From Mycolicibacter arupensis (GTDB lineage Bacteria; Actinomycetota; Actinomycetes; Mycobacteriales; Mycobacteriaceae), in NCBI RefSeq assembly GCF_002086515.1, contig NZ_MVHH01000031.1, positions 1 through 53,064 on the forward strand: a stretch of 53,064 nucleotides of DNA. Reading direction: 5' to 3'. Position numbers and translations under genes: made by a program. Positions 18,181-26,750 of this stretch are shown one piece after another (position 1 is the first letter of the stretch; every line of letters begins with the position of its first letter). A model generated the notes under the pieces. That model made no database searches. It had not been told where the DNA came from and was given only the letters and a program-made list of their open reading frames with translations.

Positions 18181-18903
18181 TCAAGCCCACTGGCCGAACT
18201 GCGGCTGGAGGATCTCGTTAATGTCCACACCGACCCCGCCCACGGTACGGCGGTCGAACTCCACCTGGTGCAGATTGGCGGCCGGATGGGCGATTCCGCC
18301 GGGCGAGCCGAAGTTGTGCTGCCAGAACAGGGAGCCCAGGCCGTCCTGCACGGCCCACTCGATGGTCGTGGAGTTGGCGTAGACGCCGGTGCGCTCGGCC
18401 CCGATCACCGACTGCCATCCCCGCAGGTAGGGCGCCACCTGCTGCTGGTACTGCTCATAGGTCGGGTTGTCATCGATGGAGGCGTAGATCGGGGCGCTGC
18501 CCGGGCCACCGGCCGCGGTGTGCAGCTGCGCCCCGCGCGTGGCGTGTTCAACGCCGGCAGCCTCGCCACCGAGCCAGTCGGCGGTGGCCTGTTTGCCGAA
18601 CTGATAGCAGGAGACCACCGCCAGACCGCTTTCCTGCAGGTCGCGCGCTTCGGCCGCCAGCATCGGCTTGCCGAGCATCCAGTCGGCGCCGGGCCGGCGA
18701 TCCGACACGTAGCGAATGGCCCCCACCGCCCCGGAGTCGCGGATGGCGCTGGCCGGCAGGACACCGGCCGAATAGTCCAGCAGGATTCCCAGCGGGGCGG
18801 CCTGCGCGATCCCGGCGATCAGCGCCGACACCCCGGCACCCAAGCCGGCCGCGGCGGGCACAGTGACGGCGAGCTTGAACACGTCGCGCCGGGAGATCAC
18901 CAC
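18181..18903 (-). CDS. Tat-exported DUF1906 glycoside-hydrolase-like protein (Rv2525c type)
   Basis: The 240-residue protein has a twin-arginine signal (ISRRDVFKLAVTVPAAAG) and a cleavage site after AQAA near residue 36. The mature domain is a TIM-barrel-like DUF1906 module: LGILLDYSAG at the first strand, IRYVSDRRPG, VVSCYQFGKQ, APIYASIDDNP and a C-terminal VEFDRRTVGG. Length and position upstream of fas match Rv2525c, a Tat substrate linked to cell-wall integrity whose exact reaction is uncertain. The start is GTG at 18903 or the adjacent GTG at 18900. A 435-bp gap separates it from fas, so it probably has its own transcript. Confidence 0.88.
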   Translation of the reverse strand: MVISRRDVFKLAVTVPAAAGLGAGVSALIAGIAQAAPLGILLDYSAGVLPASAIRDSGAVGAIRYVSDRRPGADWMLGKPMLAAEARDLQESGLAVVSCYQFGKQATADWLGGEAAGVEHATRGAQLHTAAGGPGSAPIYASIDDNPTYEQYQQQVAPYLRGWQSVIGAERTGVYANSTTIEWAVQDGLGSLFWQHNFGSPGGIAHPAANLHQVEFDRRTVGGVGVDINEILQPQFGQWA

Positions 18904-19021
18904 GCGAGACAGACTAGGTCAGCAGCCGCCGCGGTTGTGGCCGGTCACCGGCGAATTACCCGGCGAAACGGTGTGCGACCATTGGCGTTGTCCGGCAACA
19001 GACAGACAAGGCGGGCCCAGA

Positions 19022-20278
19022 TTGCGTCCCTGGATCGTGTGGGGCACCGGCCTGTTGTCCTACTTGGTGGCGGTGCTGGACCGGACCACTTTCGGAGTCT
19101 CGGGCCTTGATGCCGCCGAACGCTTCCACGCCGGCCCCAGCACGCTGTCGTCGTTCGTGATCGTGCAGCTGATCATCTACGCCGCCATGCAGATTCCAGC
19201 CGGCGTGCTGCTGGACCGGTTCGGTCCGCGCGCGATGATCACCACCGGCGTGGCCGTGCTGTCTGCCGCCCAGGCCACGCTGGCGCTGACGGAATCGCTG
19301 CCCGTTGCGGTCGGCGCCTACGGCGTGATCGGTCTCGGGGATTCGTTCATCTTCATCTCGGTGATCCGCCTGCTGCCCAATTGGTTTGCCCCCGAACGAG
19401 TTCCCCTGCTCACTCAGCTGACCGGAATCTGCGGCCAATTCGGCCAATTCCTCTCGGCGGTGCCGTTTCTGGCGATCCTGCTGCATGGCGGGTGGACGGC
19501 CGCATATCTTTCGGCCGCCGGCCTGGGTCTGTTCGCCGGTGTCCTGACGATCATCGTCGCCCGCGACGCTCCGGCAGGGGCACCGACCGCCGCTCATGCG
19601 CGGACCTTCCGTGAGGCATTCGGTGAGATCAAGATGGTGTGGTCGCGTCCGGGCACCAAGGCGGGTTTCTTCACCCATATGGGTAACGCGTTCTCGCCCG
19701 GCGTGTTCGCGCTGATGTGGGGTGTCCCCTACCTGACCACCGCGCAAGGTCTTTCGCGGGGCATGGCGGGCGCGGCACTGACGCTGTCCGTGGCGCCCTT
19801 CATCGTGGTGGGACTGCTGGTCGGAACCCTCTCGGCGCGCTGGCCCCAGCACCGTTCCAAGGTCGCGCTGACCATGATGGCGCTGATCGTGGTGACCTGG
19901 ACGGTGTTGTTGGCGCTACCGAACCCCGCGCCGCACTGGTTGCTGGTGGTGCTGATCCTGGTGATCTCGGCAGGCCAGCCGGTGTCGATGCTGGCCTTCG
20001 ACTTCGCCCGCACCTACAACCCGCCGGCGGCGTTGGGCACCGCGCAGGGCATGGTCAACACCGGTGGGTTCATCGCCACCCTGCTGGTCATGCAGGCGAT
20101 GGGGGTGGTCATCGCGATGACCGGCGGCTATTCCTTCAGCGCGTTCCGGCTGGCATGGACGCTGCAGTACGTCGTGTGGGCGGTGGCCGCCATCGGCGTG
20201 ATCAGCTACGCACGAAAAGCCCGGGAATCCGAGGCTCTGGGCGAGACGCCCTTGCTGGTGGCGGCAGGCGAGCGCTGA
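19022..20278 (+). CDS. Major facilitator superfamily transporter
   Basis: The 418-residue protein has about twelve hydrophobic segments and MFS hallmarks: the first helix (IVWGTGLLSYLVAVLDRTTFG), a loop 2-3 motif ending GVLLDRFGPRAM (motif A, G-x-x-x-D-R-x-G), and a conserved second half. The start is uncertain: TTG at 19022 places the first helix close to the N-terminus, whereas an in-frame GTG at 18971 would add 17 polar residues. The substrate cannot be deduced; the sequence resembles organic-anion or multidrug MFS permeases. It is divergent from the DUF1906 gene with about 120 bp between. Confidence 0.82.
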   Translation: MRPWIVWGTGLLSYLVAVLDRTTFGVSGLDAAERFHAGPSTLSSFVIVQLIIYAAMQIPAGVLLDRFGPRAMITTGVAVLSAAQATLALTESLPVAVGAYGVIGLGDSFIFISVIRLLPNWFAPERVPLLTQLTGICGQFGQFLSAVPFLAILLHGGWTAAYLSAAGLGLFAGVLTIIVARDAPAGAPTAAHARTFREAFGEIKMVWSRPGTKAGFFTHMGNAFSPGVFALMWGVPYLTTAQGLSRGMAGAALTLSVAPFIVVGLLVGTLSARWPQHRSKVALTMMALIVVTWTVLLALPNPAPHWLLVVLILVISAGQPVSMLAFDFARTYNPPAALGTAQGMVNTGGFIATLLVMQAMGVVIAMTGGYSFSAFRLAWTLQYVVWAVAAIGVISYARKARESEALGETPLLVAAGER

Positions 20279-20283
20279 ACGAT

Positions 20284-20694
20284 TCAGCGCCCCGGCGTAT
20301 GTGCATAGGGGTCCGGCAGCTGCGGGCAGTAGGCCTGCCGGGCCGCGTTGATGATGACGTGTGCCTCGCCGGGGCTGACTTCCAGATTCGCGATGACCGA
20401 TAGCGGAACCAGCCTCGGTGAATCGGCGAGGGCCACGCAGACCGCGTGCCCTTCCTGCACCAGCAGCGTGCGCAGCGATTCGCATTTGATGTCGCCGCAG
20501 ATCTGCTTGTCGTACTGAGGGTGCAGGCCCTCGCGCTCCAGCTCGTCGAAGAACACCTGGTCCTGGTCGGGTTGATCGGCGCCGGCCTGAGCACTGGGGT
20601 CGACGCTGGGATCGGCCACGGCCGCCGGAGCGGCCGCCCCGGCAAGGTACACAGACACCACAGTGAACACCGTTGCGAGCAGCCGTCGGTTCAT
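20284..20694 (-). CDS. Secreted DUF732-family protein
   Basis: The 136-residue product starts at ATG 20694 with a Sec signal (MNRRLLATVFTVVSVYLAG, cleavage near AVADP). The mature part holds the DUF732 pattern: DQVFFDELEREG, then ICGDIKCESL, HAVCVALADSP, and a final YCPQLPDPYA. The four cysteines can pair into two disulphides, one more than in the DUF732 protein at 774. Its function is unknown. It is convergent with the MFS gene, leaving only five bases between the stops. Confidence 0.8.
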   Translation of the reverse strand: MNRRLLATVFTVVSVYLAGAAAPAAVADPSVDPSAQAGADQPDQDQVFFDELEREGLHPQYDKQICGDIKCESLRTLLVQEGHAVCVALADSPRLVPLSVIANLEVSPGEAHVIINAARQAYCPQLPDPYAHTPGR

Positions 20695-20781
20695 AGCGCT
20701 GCACCAATCACGCGGAGGGCTAAGGCGTCCATTCTGGCACCGCCAAGCACCGGCCACATGCGGTTATCGGGTCAAATTTTG

Positions 20782-20865
20782 TGCGGGCGGAGGGACTCGA
20801 ACCCTCACGCGCTTTCGCGCAATGGCACCTAAAGCCATCGTGTATGCCAATTTCACCACGCCCGC
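20782..20865 (-). tRNA. tRNA-Leu, anticodon TAG
   Basis: On the minus strand the sequence folds as an 84-nt class II tRNA: acceptor stem GCGGGCG/CGCCCGC, anticodon stem ATGGC/GCCAT with loop TTTAGGT (anticodon TAG), a long variable arm TGCGCGAAAGCGCG, and T-loop GGTTCGAGTCC. The 3' CCA is not encoded. The long variable arm and the anticodon identify it as leucine. Confidence 0.95.
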
Positions 20866-20959
20866 AAACGCAGTCATCGTAGCTTCCAGTCCGCCGCACC
20901 ACACAACGCGAACCCCTTCCGCACGGCCATCGCGCCAGGCCCCGCGGTACCGTCATGGG

Positions 20960-21331
20960 GTGTCCACTACACGGCGTCGGAGACCGGCATTGGTGTTGCT
21001 GGTGATCCTGGCCGCCAGCGCCTGCCTGGGGCTGGGTTGGTGGCAGTGGAGCCGGTTCCAAGAGGTCAACGGCACCTTTCAGAATCTGGGTTACGCGCTG
21101 CAGTGGCCGCTGTTCGCCTGGTTCTGCGTGTACGCCTACCGCAAGTTCGTGCGCTACGAGGAAGAGCCCCCGGAGCTGCACCCCGCCGATACGCTGACCG
21201 AGATCCCGGCCGGACTGCTGCCGGAGCGACCCGCGGCGGCGGCGCCCACCGATGACCCCACGATGCGGGAGTACAACGCCTACCTGGCCGAGCTCTCCGA
21301 AAACGATCGACAGAACAGGAACAGCGCATGA
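20960..21331 (+). CDS. lprD: LprD-like membrane protein
   Basis: The 123-residue protein starts at GTG with an Arg-rich head (TTRRRRPALVLL) and a first hydrophobic segment that ends in a lipobox-like LAASAC (C22), then GWWQWSRFQ, a second hydrophobic helix (LQWPLFAWFCVYAY), and a proline-rich acidic tail. It matches LprD (Rv1343c) as I remember it. The second helix makes an integral membrane protein as likely as a simple lipoprotein. Its last codons overlap the next gene (ATGA at 21328), so the two are coupled. Confidence 0.8.
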   Translation: MSTTRRRRPALVLLVILAASACLGLGWWQWSRFQEVNGTFQNLGYALQWPLFAWFCVYAYRKFVRYEEEPPELHPADTLTEIPAGLLPERPAAAAPTDDPTMREYNAYLAELSENDRQNRNSA

Positions 21332-21669
21332 CCGACTCCCCCGCCCAGGCCGCTCCCGCCGACAAGATCCGCGGCGCACTGCTGCCCTACCGGGTACTGG
21401 CGTGGACGACGGGCCTTTGGCTGATCGCGCTGTGCTACGAGGTCGTGGTGCGCTATGTGGTCAAGGTGGACAACCCGCCGATCTGGATCGGCGTGGTGCA
21501 CGGTTGGGTGTACTTCGCCTACCTGATGGCGACCCTCAACCTGGCCGTCAAGGTCCGCTGGCCGTTGGGTAAGACGCTGGGGGTGCTGCTGTCGGGCACC
21601 ATTCCCCTGCTCGGGGTCATCGTCGAGCACTTCCAGACCCGAAAGATCAAGGCCCAGTTCAACCTCTGA
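21328..21669 (+). CDS. DUF3817 integral membrane protein
   Basis: The 113-residue protein has three predicted membrane helices (YRVLAWTTGLWLIALCYEVV, IGVVHGWVYFAYLMATLNLA and LGVLLSGTIPLLGVIVEH) with the DUF3817 signature HGWVYFAYL. It ends in a basic tail (RKIKAQF). It matches Rv1342c. The start overlaps the lprD stop by four bases. Function is unknown; the family is found across actinobacteria, usually beside lprD. Confidence 0.88.
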   Translation: MTDSPAQAAPADKIRGALLPYRVLAWTTGLWLIALCYEVVVRYVVKVDNPPIWIGVVHGWVYFAYLMATLNLAVKVRWPLGKTLGVLLSGTIPLLGVIVEHFQTRKIKAQFNL

Positions 21670-21685
21670 GGCCTCGCACCTGTGC

Positions 21686-21740
21686 CGAGCGTGAAGTCAG
21701 CTTCACGCTCGACCACTCAGAGTGAAGCCAACTTCACGCT
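21686..21740. terminator. Two tandem hairpins between convergent genes
   Basis: The first hairpin has 11-bp perfect arms, CGAGCGTGAAG and CTTCACGCTCG, around TCAG (21686-21711). The second is shorter, GTGAAG and CTTCAC around CCAA (21722-21737). No U-tract follows, as is usual for mycobacterial terminators. The two copies share the word GTGAAG..CTTCACGCTCG, so this may be a dispersed palindromic repeat that also acts as a bidirectional terminator for the DUF3817 and rdgB genes. Confidence 0.6.
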
Positions 21741-21780
21741 CGGCGGCGGGCGGTCGGCGGCTGAGGTCTCCGCCAGGCCG

Positions 21781-22389
21781 TTAAGCCAACGCGCGCAGCG
21801 CCGGTAGCAGCAGAGCCAGCGCCCGGCCGCGGTGCGAAGCGGCATCCTTTTCGGCCGGGCTGAGCTGCGCGGCGCTGCGGTCCGAGTCTGTCGGGACGAA
21901 CACCGGATCATAGCCGAACCCGCCCTCACCGCGCGGTTCGCGGGCGATGTGTCCGGCCCATTCGCCGCGCACCACCACCTGCTGCTCGGGCCCATCACCC
22001 CAGACCAGCGCGCACGCGGAGACGAACGCAGCACCGCGCCGCTCCTCGGGCACGTCGTGCAGTTGCGCGAGTAGGAGCGCGGTGTTGGCTGCGTCGTCGC
22101 CGTGGCTGCCGGACCAGCGCGCCGACAACACCCCCGGCATGCCGTTGAGGGCCTCGACAGTCAGCCCGGAATCATCTGCCACACAGGGCAATCCGGTTGC
22201 AACGTAGCCATCGTGCGCCTTCGCCAGGGCGTTGCCCTCAAACGTCGGTGCGGTTTCCGGGGCTTCGGGATACGGCGGCACGTCATCGAGCGAAACCAGT
22301 TGCACGCCTAAGACTCCCGCGTGCTCAAGCACCCGGCTCAGTTCGGCCAGCTTCTTGCGGTTGCGGCTAGCCACCAGCAGTTGTGTCAC
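21781..22389 (-). CDS. rdgB: dITP/XTP pyrophosphatase (RdgB/HAM1 family)
   Basis: The 202-residue enzyme hydrolyses non-canonical purine triphosphates (dITP, XTP) to monophosphates, keeping them out of DNA and RNA. Family motifs are present: the N-terminal LVASRNRKKLAEL substrate loop, a TFEGNALAKA helix, VADDSGLTVEALNG with the catalytic Asp, PGVLSARWSG, and the C-terminal GYDPVFVP and SHRGRAL. It lies seven bases downstream of rph on the same strand and corresponds to Rv1341. Confidence 0.95.
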   Translation of the reverse strand: MTQLLVASRNRKKLAELSRVLEHAGVLGVQLVSLDDVPPYPEAPETAPTFEGNALAKAHDGYVATGLPCVADDSGLTVEALNGMPGVLSARWSGSHGDDAANTALLLAQLHDVPEERRGAAFVSACALVWGDGPEQQVVVRGEWAGHIAREPRGEGGFGYDPVFVPTDSDRSAAQLSPAEKDAASHRGRALALLLPALRALA

Positions 22390-22396
22390 CGGGCGG

Positions 22397-23176
22397 TCAG
22401 CTGCCGAACGCTTTCTTAGGCGCGGGCCCCTCCGGCAGTACGCCCGGATATGGCAGCGCCAGCGCTTCGCGCTGCACCACGAACAGCTTGTCGCAGGCGG
22501 CCAGCGCCGCGTCGAGCATCTTGTCCAGGGTCGAGCGCGGGAACGTCGCTCCCTCGCCGGTGCCCTGGATCTCCACCAGAGTTCCGGTGTCGGTGGCGAC
22601 GACGTTCATGTCGACCTCGGCGCGCGAGTCCTCCTCGTAAGGCAGATCGACGCGGACCCGGCCGTCGACCACACCGACGCTCACGGCGGAGATCGCACAC
22701 GACAGGGGACGCGGGTCGGACAGCTTGCCGGCGGCGGACAGGTAGGTGACCGCATCGGCGAGGGCCACATAGGCCCCGGTGATCGCCGCGGTGCGGGTGC
22801 CGCCGTCGGCCTGCAGCACGTCGCAGTCGATCGCGATGGTGTTCTCCCCCAGCGCGGCCAGGTCGATGCAGGCGCGCAGCGAGCGGCCCACCAGTCGACT
22901 GATCTCCTGAGTGCGCCCACCGACGCGGCCCTTGACTGACTCGCGATCCGAACGGGTGTGGGTGGCGCCGGGCAGCATGGCGTACTCGGCGGTCAGCCAA
23001 CCGCGACCGGAACCCTTCCGCCAGCGTGGAACTCCCTCAGTGACACTGGCCGTGCACATGACCCGGGTGTTGCCGAATTCGACCAGCACCGAGCCGGCCG
23101 GATTCGAGGTGAATCCGCGGGTGATGACGACCGGGCGCAGCTCGTCGTCGAGGCGACCGTCTTCTCGTTTGGACAC
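22397..23176 (-). CDS. rph: Ribonuclease PH
   Basis: The 259-residue 3'-5' phosphorolytic exoribonuclease trims tRNA 3' ends. It shows the RNase PH pattern: N-terminal [45 protein letters not shown], the arginine-rich [13 protein letters not shown] segment that binds phosphate, [13 protein letters not shown] and [15 protein letters not shown] with catalytic acidic residues. Length is normal for the hexameric ring enzyme. It is the gene before rdgB (as Rv1340-Rv1341) and follows the Rv1339-type gene after a repeat-containing gap. Confidence 0.96.
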   Translation of the reverse strand: MSKREDGRLDDELRPVVITRGFTSNPAGSVLVEFGNTRVMCTASVTEGVPRWRKGSGRGWLTAEYAMLPGATHTRSDRESVKGRVGGRTQEISRLVGRSLRACIDLAALGENTIAIDCDVLQADGGTRTAAITGAYVALADAVTYLSAAGKLSDPRPLSCAISAVSVGVVDGRVRVDLPYEEDSRAEVDMNVVATDTGTLVEIQGTGEGATFPRSTLDKMLDAALAACDKLFVVQREALALPYPGVLPEGPAPKKAFGS

Positions 23177-23188
23177 GCGGATAACCCT

Positions 23189-23318
23189 AGCGGTGATCGC
23201 AAGCGCGGCGGAGCCGGGCGCAGCGGGTCACCGCCAAAGGGCACAGCGGTGATCGCAAGCGCGGCGGAGCCGGGCGCTGGGGGCACCTCCCGCTTGCGGG
23301 GGACGGGTCACCGCCAAA
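23189..23318. repeat. Direct repeat, two copies of a 33-nt unit
   Basis: The unit AGCGGTGATCGCAAGCGCGG and its continuation CGGAGCCGGGCGC occur at 23189-23221 and again at 23245-23277, each followed by GGGTCACCGCCAAA (23225-23238 and 23305-23318). The second copy is interrupted by a GGGGGCACCTCCCGCTTGCGGGGGAC-type insert containing small inverted repeats. Such CGCAAGCGCGGCGGAGCCGGGCG words are dispersed in mycobacterial intergenic regions as I recall. Confidence 0.7.
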
Positions 23319-23349
23319 AAGAACAGCCGGGGAGGTACGCGGCGCTGCT

Positions 23350-24126
23350 TCAGGACCGCTTGATGTCGAAGGATTCGTCGCACACCACGGCGTGCACCGG
23401 ACCGTCGAATTCGGCCTTGGCCTCGCCGATGACATCCTCGCGTGAGGTCCACGGCGGGATGTGGGTCAGCAGCAGCTGGCCGACACCGGCGGCCGCGGCG
23501 ATGCGCCCTGCCTCGGTTCCCGACAGGTGCAGGTTCGGCGGGCGGTTGCCCTCGTGGGTCCACGAGGCTTCGCACAAGAACACGTCGGCACCGCGGGCCA
23601 ACTCGATCACCGCGTCGCAGTAGCCGGTGTCGGCGCTGTAGACCAGCGTTGCACCGGAGGGATCGGTGATCCGCATCCCGTACGACTCGGTCGGATGCGA
23701 CACCAGCCCGGGCTGCACGCGTAGCGTGCCGAACGTGACCGCCTCACCGTCCACCCAGGGACGGACGTCGAAGATGTCGGTGATGTCATCGATCTCGCCG
23801 CCGTACGGTGAGGACGCGGCCCCCATCCGAGACCAGGTATCGCTGGGCCCGTAGAGCAACCCCTTGTCGAACGGCTTGATCGCCACCGACGGGTGGTAGC
23901 GGCGCCAGACGAACAACCCGGGCAGATCCAGGCAGTGGTCGGCGTGCAGATGCGACAACAGCACATGCACCGATCCCGGGTCGACGTGCCGCTGCAGGGC
24001 GCCCAGCACCCCGCCGCCGAAGTCGATAACCAGCGGTGGCGTGTCCGGCGCCTGCAACAGGTATCCCGATGCCGGCGAGTCCGGACCCACCACACTCCCG
24101 GAGCAGCCGAGCACGGTCAGTCGCAC
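23350..24126 (-). CDS. Metallo-beta-lactamase-fold phosphodiesterase (Rv1339 type)
   Basis: The 258-residue protein has the MBL-fold zinc motif LLSHLHADHCLD near residue 60, an upstream GCSGS loop, and later metal ligands in YSADTGYCD and LTHIPPW. It matches Rv1339, reported as an atypical class II cyclic-AMP phosphodiesterase; RNase Z-like nucleases share the fold, so a nuclease activity is not excluded. It lies in the murI-rph run on the same strand. An ADH motif in the place of the more usual HGDH is compatible with two-zinc binding. Confidence 0.85.
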   Translation of the reverse strand: MRLTVLGCSGSVVGPDSPASGYLLQAPDTPPLVIDFGGGVLGALQRHVDPGSVHVLLSHLHADHCLDLPGLFVWRRYHPSVAIKPFDKGLLYGPSDTWSRMGAASSPYGGEIDDITDIFDVRPWVDGEAVTFGTLRVQPGLVSHPTESYGMRITDPSGATLVYSADTGYCDAVIELARGADVFLCEASWTHEGNRPPNLHLSGTEAGRIAAAAGVGQLLLTHIPPWTSREDVIGEAKAEFDGPVHAVVCDESFDIKRS

Positions 24127-24206
24127 GTTCCCTACTGTGCCATGTTCGCCGCGGCCATGACGAAGACACCGGCGCTTTGCCCACGATTCGTCACCGAAAT
24201 CACCGG

Positions 24207-25013
24207 CTAACGCAGGGGTGCGTGACGGTGCACCGCGCCGACGCCGCTGATGGCAGGCCCCAGAAAGCGGGTGGCCAGTTCAGCAAACGCCTCCGGGTCA
24301 CCGGTGGCTTCGAAGATCCGTGTCGCCGGGGTGGCCTCATGTGGGCGCAGAAGGTCACGTTCGGTGAGCACCCGCAACAGGTCCTTGGCCGTCTCCTCCG
24401 CGCTGGACACCAACGTCACCTGATCACCCATCGCCAACTGGATCAATCCCGACAGCAGCGGATAGTGGGTGCAGCCCAACACCAGGGTGTCGACCCCGGC
24501 GCGTTGCAGCGGCTCCAGATAGCCCTCAGCAAGGCCCAACACCTGCCTGCCGCTGGTGATGCCGCGCTCGACGAAGTCGACGAAACGCGGACAGGCCACC
24601 GCGGTGATCTCGGTGTCGCGGGCGGCGGCGAACGCATCCTGGTACGCGTGACTGGCAACCGTCGCCTGCGTCCCGATCACCCCGATGCGGCCGTTACGCG
24701 TGGTGGCCACCGCCCGTCGCACCGCCGGCAGGATCACCTCGATGACCGGTACGTCATAGCGCTCCCGGGCGTCGCGTAGGCACGCCGCCGACGCGGTGTT
24801 GCAGGCGATCACCAGCGCCTTGATTCCGCGCTCGACGAGGTCGTCACCGATGGCCAGGGCGTGGGCACGAACCTCGGGGATGGTCAGCGGACCGTACGGG
24901 CCGTTGCCGGTGTCGCCGACGTAGATGGTGTCCTCGTCGGGCAGCTGGTCGATGATCGAGCGGGCGACGGTCAGCCCACCGACACCGGAGTCGAAGATTC
25001 CGATCGGGCTCAC
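24207..25013 (-). CDS. murI: Glutamate racemase
   Basis: The 268-residue enzyme interconverts L- and D-glutamate for peptidoglycan. It has [13 protein letters not shown] at the N-terminus, GDTGNGPYG, and the two catalytic cysteines in ACNTAS (C71) and LGCTHYPLL (C181), all typical of the two-domain racemase. The start is the GTG at 25013, whose GTGA overlaps the stop of the rhomboid gene, so the two are translationally coupled. It matches Rv1338. Confidence 0.96.
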   Translation of the reverse strand: MSPIGIFDSGVGGLTVARSIIDQLPDEDTIYVGDTGNGPYGPLTIPEVRAHALAIGDDLVERGIKALVIACNTASAACLRDARERYDVPVIEVILPAVRRAVATTRNGRIGVIGTQATVASHAYQDAFAAARDTEITAVACPRFVDFVERGITSGRQVLGLAEGYLEPLQRAGVDTLVLGCTHYPLLSGLIQLAMGDQVTLVSSAEETAKDLLRVLTERDLLRPHEATPATRIFEATGDPEAFAELATRFLGPAISGVGAVHRHAPLR

Positions 25014-25669
25014 GCGGCAACCCCCCGGCGACGCTCGCGGGCCTTGCGCTCGGGGCCGGCCAGCCAGTAGGCGGCCACGACGCCGGCCAGCGCCCCGCAC
25101 AGGTGTCCCTGCCAGGACACCCCGCCGCAGACGTTGAGCACCGGCACCGCCCCCCACAGGATGCCGCCGTAGAGGAACAGCACCACGACGCTGACCAGGA
25201 TCTGCCAGATCCGGCGGGTGAACCAGCCGAACACCAGCAGGAAGGTCAGCCAGCCGAAAATCAGGCCGGAGGCGCCGATGTGGTCGGTCGGGCCACAGGA
25301 CGATCCGAGGTTGCCGATCAGCCAGGTGCCCAGCCCCCCGAGGATCCACACGATCGCCGTGGCGAAGACGAACCGGGACAAACCGGTCAGCGTCAGCAGG
25401 AACCCGAGCACCAGCGCGGGTCCGGTGTTGGCCAGCAGGTGCGCCCAGTTGGCGTGCAGCAGCGGGGCGAACAGCACACCCCACAGGCCGTCGGCCTCCA
25501 GCGGCCGGATGCCGTTGCGGTCCAGCCGGTGGCCGCCCACCTGATCCAGGGCTTCGATGAGGTAGAGCAGCCCGACGAAAGCGATGATGGTGGCACCGCC
25601 GGTGCGCCAGGCCGGCTGCCGGTCAGGCTGCGGCGCGGGGGGTGTTCCCCCGCGGCGGGTCAGCTCCAC
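25010..25669 (-). CDS. Rhomboid-family intramembrane serine protease
   Basis: The 219-residue protein has about six membrane helices with the rhomboid motifs: [13 protein letters not shown] in the second helix, the nucleophile motif GASGLIFG (Ser of the Ser/His dyad), and GHLCGALAG with the catalytic His in the last helices. A basic, proline-rich cytoplasmic head of about 25 residues precedes the first helix. The GTG at 25669 has a GGAGGG ribosome site and lies one base after the stop of the P1-peptidase gene. It corresponds to Rv1337, whose substrates are not firmly known. Confidence 0.92.
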   Translation of the reverse strand: MELTRRGGTPPAPQPDRQPAWRTGGATIIAFVGLLYLIEALDQVGGHRLDRNGIRPLEADGLWGVLFAPLLHANWAHLLANTGPALVLGFLLTLTGLSRFVFATAIVWILGGLGTWLIGNLGSSCGPTDHIGASGLIFGWLTFLLVFGWFTRRIWQILVSVVVLFLYGGILWGAVPVLNVCGGVSWQGHLCGALAGVVAAYWLAGPERKARERRRGVAA

Positions 25670-25670
25670 G

Positions 25671-26750
25671 TCACAGCCCTCCCGTACCGCCGGTGAGCCG
25701 TTCGGCGAATGCCCCCGGCACCGTGCCCGGGTAGGTGGGGATGCCCGCCACGGGATCAGCGGCCAGCAATCCGCACAGCACCGCCCGGGACAGGCAGTCC
25801 GCCGCGGCGGCGCCGACCACCGTGACCAGCCCGGTCTCCGGGGACATTGCATCCGGCGTTCCGGGCAGCGGCGGAACCTCGACGGCCCCCGTCGCCAAGG
25901 CGAACACCGTGTCGCCGTCCACCGGGGTGTGGCAGGGCCGGATCGCTCGTGCCAGCCCGTCTTGGGCGGCCACCGCCATCCGGCGGCAGCCGGCCGGACT
26001 GAGTGCGGCGTCGGTGGCCACCACGGCGATGGTCGTGTTGAGCGAAAGAGACTTGGGTTCCAGCCCGGCCAGGATCGCCAGCTGCTCCGACGGCGGCGCC
26101 GTCAGACCGAATTCCTCGATCAGCAGGTTCGACCAGGGCAGCCCTGTGGTGGCGTCGATGAGTTCGCCGCTGGGGTTGACCACGACGATCGCGCCGACGG
26201 TGACCACCTGGTCGCCGAGTTCCAGCGTCACCGAGGCGGTCCCCACCCCGCCCTTGAACACTCCGGCGCGCGCCCCGGCTCCGGCACCGATACTGCCCGA
26301 GGCCGCCCTGTCACCGTCGGGACCGGCAGCGGCGGCGGCAGCGGCGTAGCCGAATTCGGCGGTGGGTCGTTTATCCCAGCCACCGACGGGCAGGTCGAAG
26401 ATGACTGCGGCCGGCACGATGGGCACCACGCCGCCGTCCAGCGCGACGCCGCGGCCCTGCTCCTCCAGCCAGGTCATCACGCCGTCGGCGGTGGCCAATC
26501 CGTAGGCGCTGCCGCCGGAAAGCACCACGGCATCCACCCAACGCACGCTGTTGGCCGGATCCAGCAGATCGGTCTCGCGAGTTCCCGGTGCGCCCCCGCG
26601 GCCGTCGACGGCACCGACAGTCCCAGGAGGAGCGAGCACGACGGTGACGCCGGTGGCCCAGCCGGAACCGAGCGTCGCGTCCGGATCGATCCGCTGGTGA
26701 TGGCCCACCCGGATGCCGGCGACATCGGTGATCGAACCCATGAATGTCAT
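25671..26750 (-). CDS. P1-family (DmpA/ornithine-acetyltransferase-like) peptidase
   Basis: The 359-residue protein belongs to the self-processing P1/S58 hydrolases. The N-terminal part has ITDVAGIRVGHH and the conserved GAPGTRETDLLDP; the auto-cleavage site should be before the Thr or Ser of the SLSLNTTIAVVATDA segment near residue 240, creating an N-terminal nucleophile as in DmpA. Length agrees with the family. The start at 26750 is chosen because its ATGA overlaps the stop of the aosR-like gene; an ATG at 26741 is an alternative. It matches Rv1333, whose natural substrate is unknown. Confidence 0.88.
   Translation of the reverse strand: MTFMGSITDVAGIRVGHHQRIDPDATLGSGWATGVTVVLAPPGTVGAVDGRGGAPGTRETDLLDPANSVRWVDAVVLSGGSAYGLATADGVMTWLEEQGRGVALDGGVVPIVPAAVIFDLPVGGWDKRPTAEFGYAAAAAAAGPDGDRAASGSIGAGAGARAGVFKGGVGTASVTLELGDQVVTVGAIVVVNPSGELIDATTGLPWSNLLIEEFGLTAPPSEQLAILAGLEPKSLSLNTTIAVVATDAALSPAGCRRMAVAAQDGLARAIRPCHTPVDGDTVFALATGAVEVPPLPGTPDAMSPETGLVTVVGAAAADCLSRAVLCGLLAADPVAGIPTYPGTVPGAFAERLTGGTGGL

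Noticed and set aside
20960..21331. Calling lprD a confirmed lipoprotein
   Set aside because: The lipobox-like LAASAC is present, but a second hydrophobic helix makes a plain membrane protein equally likely.
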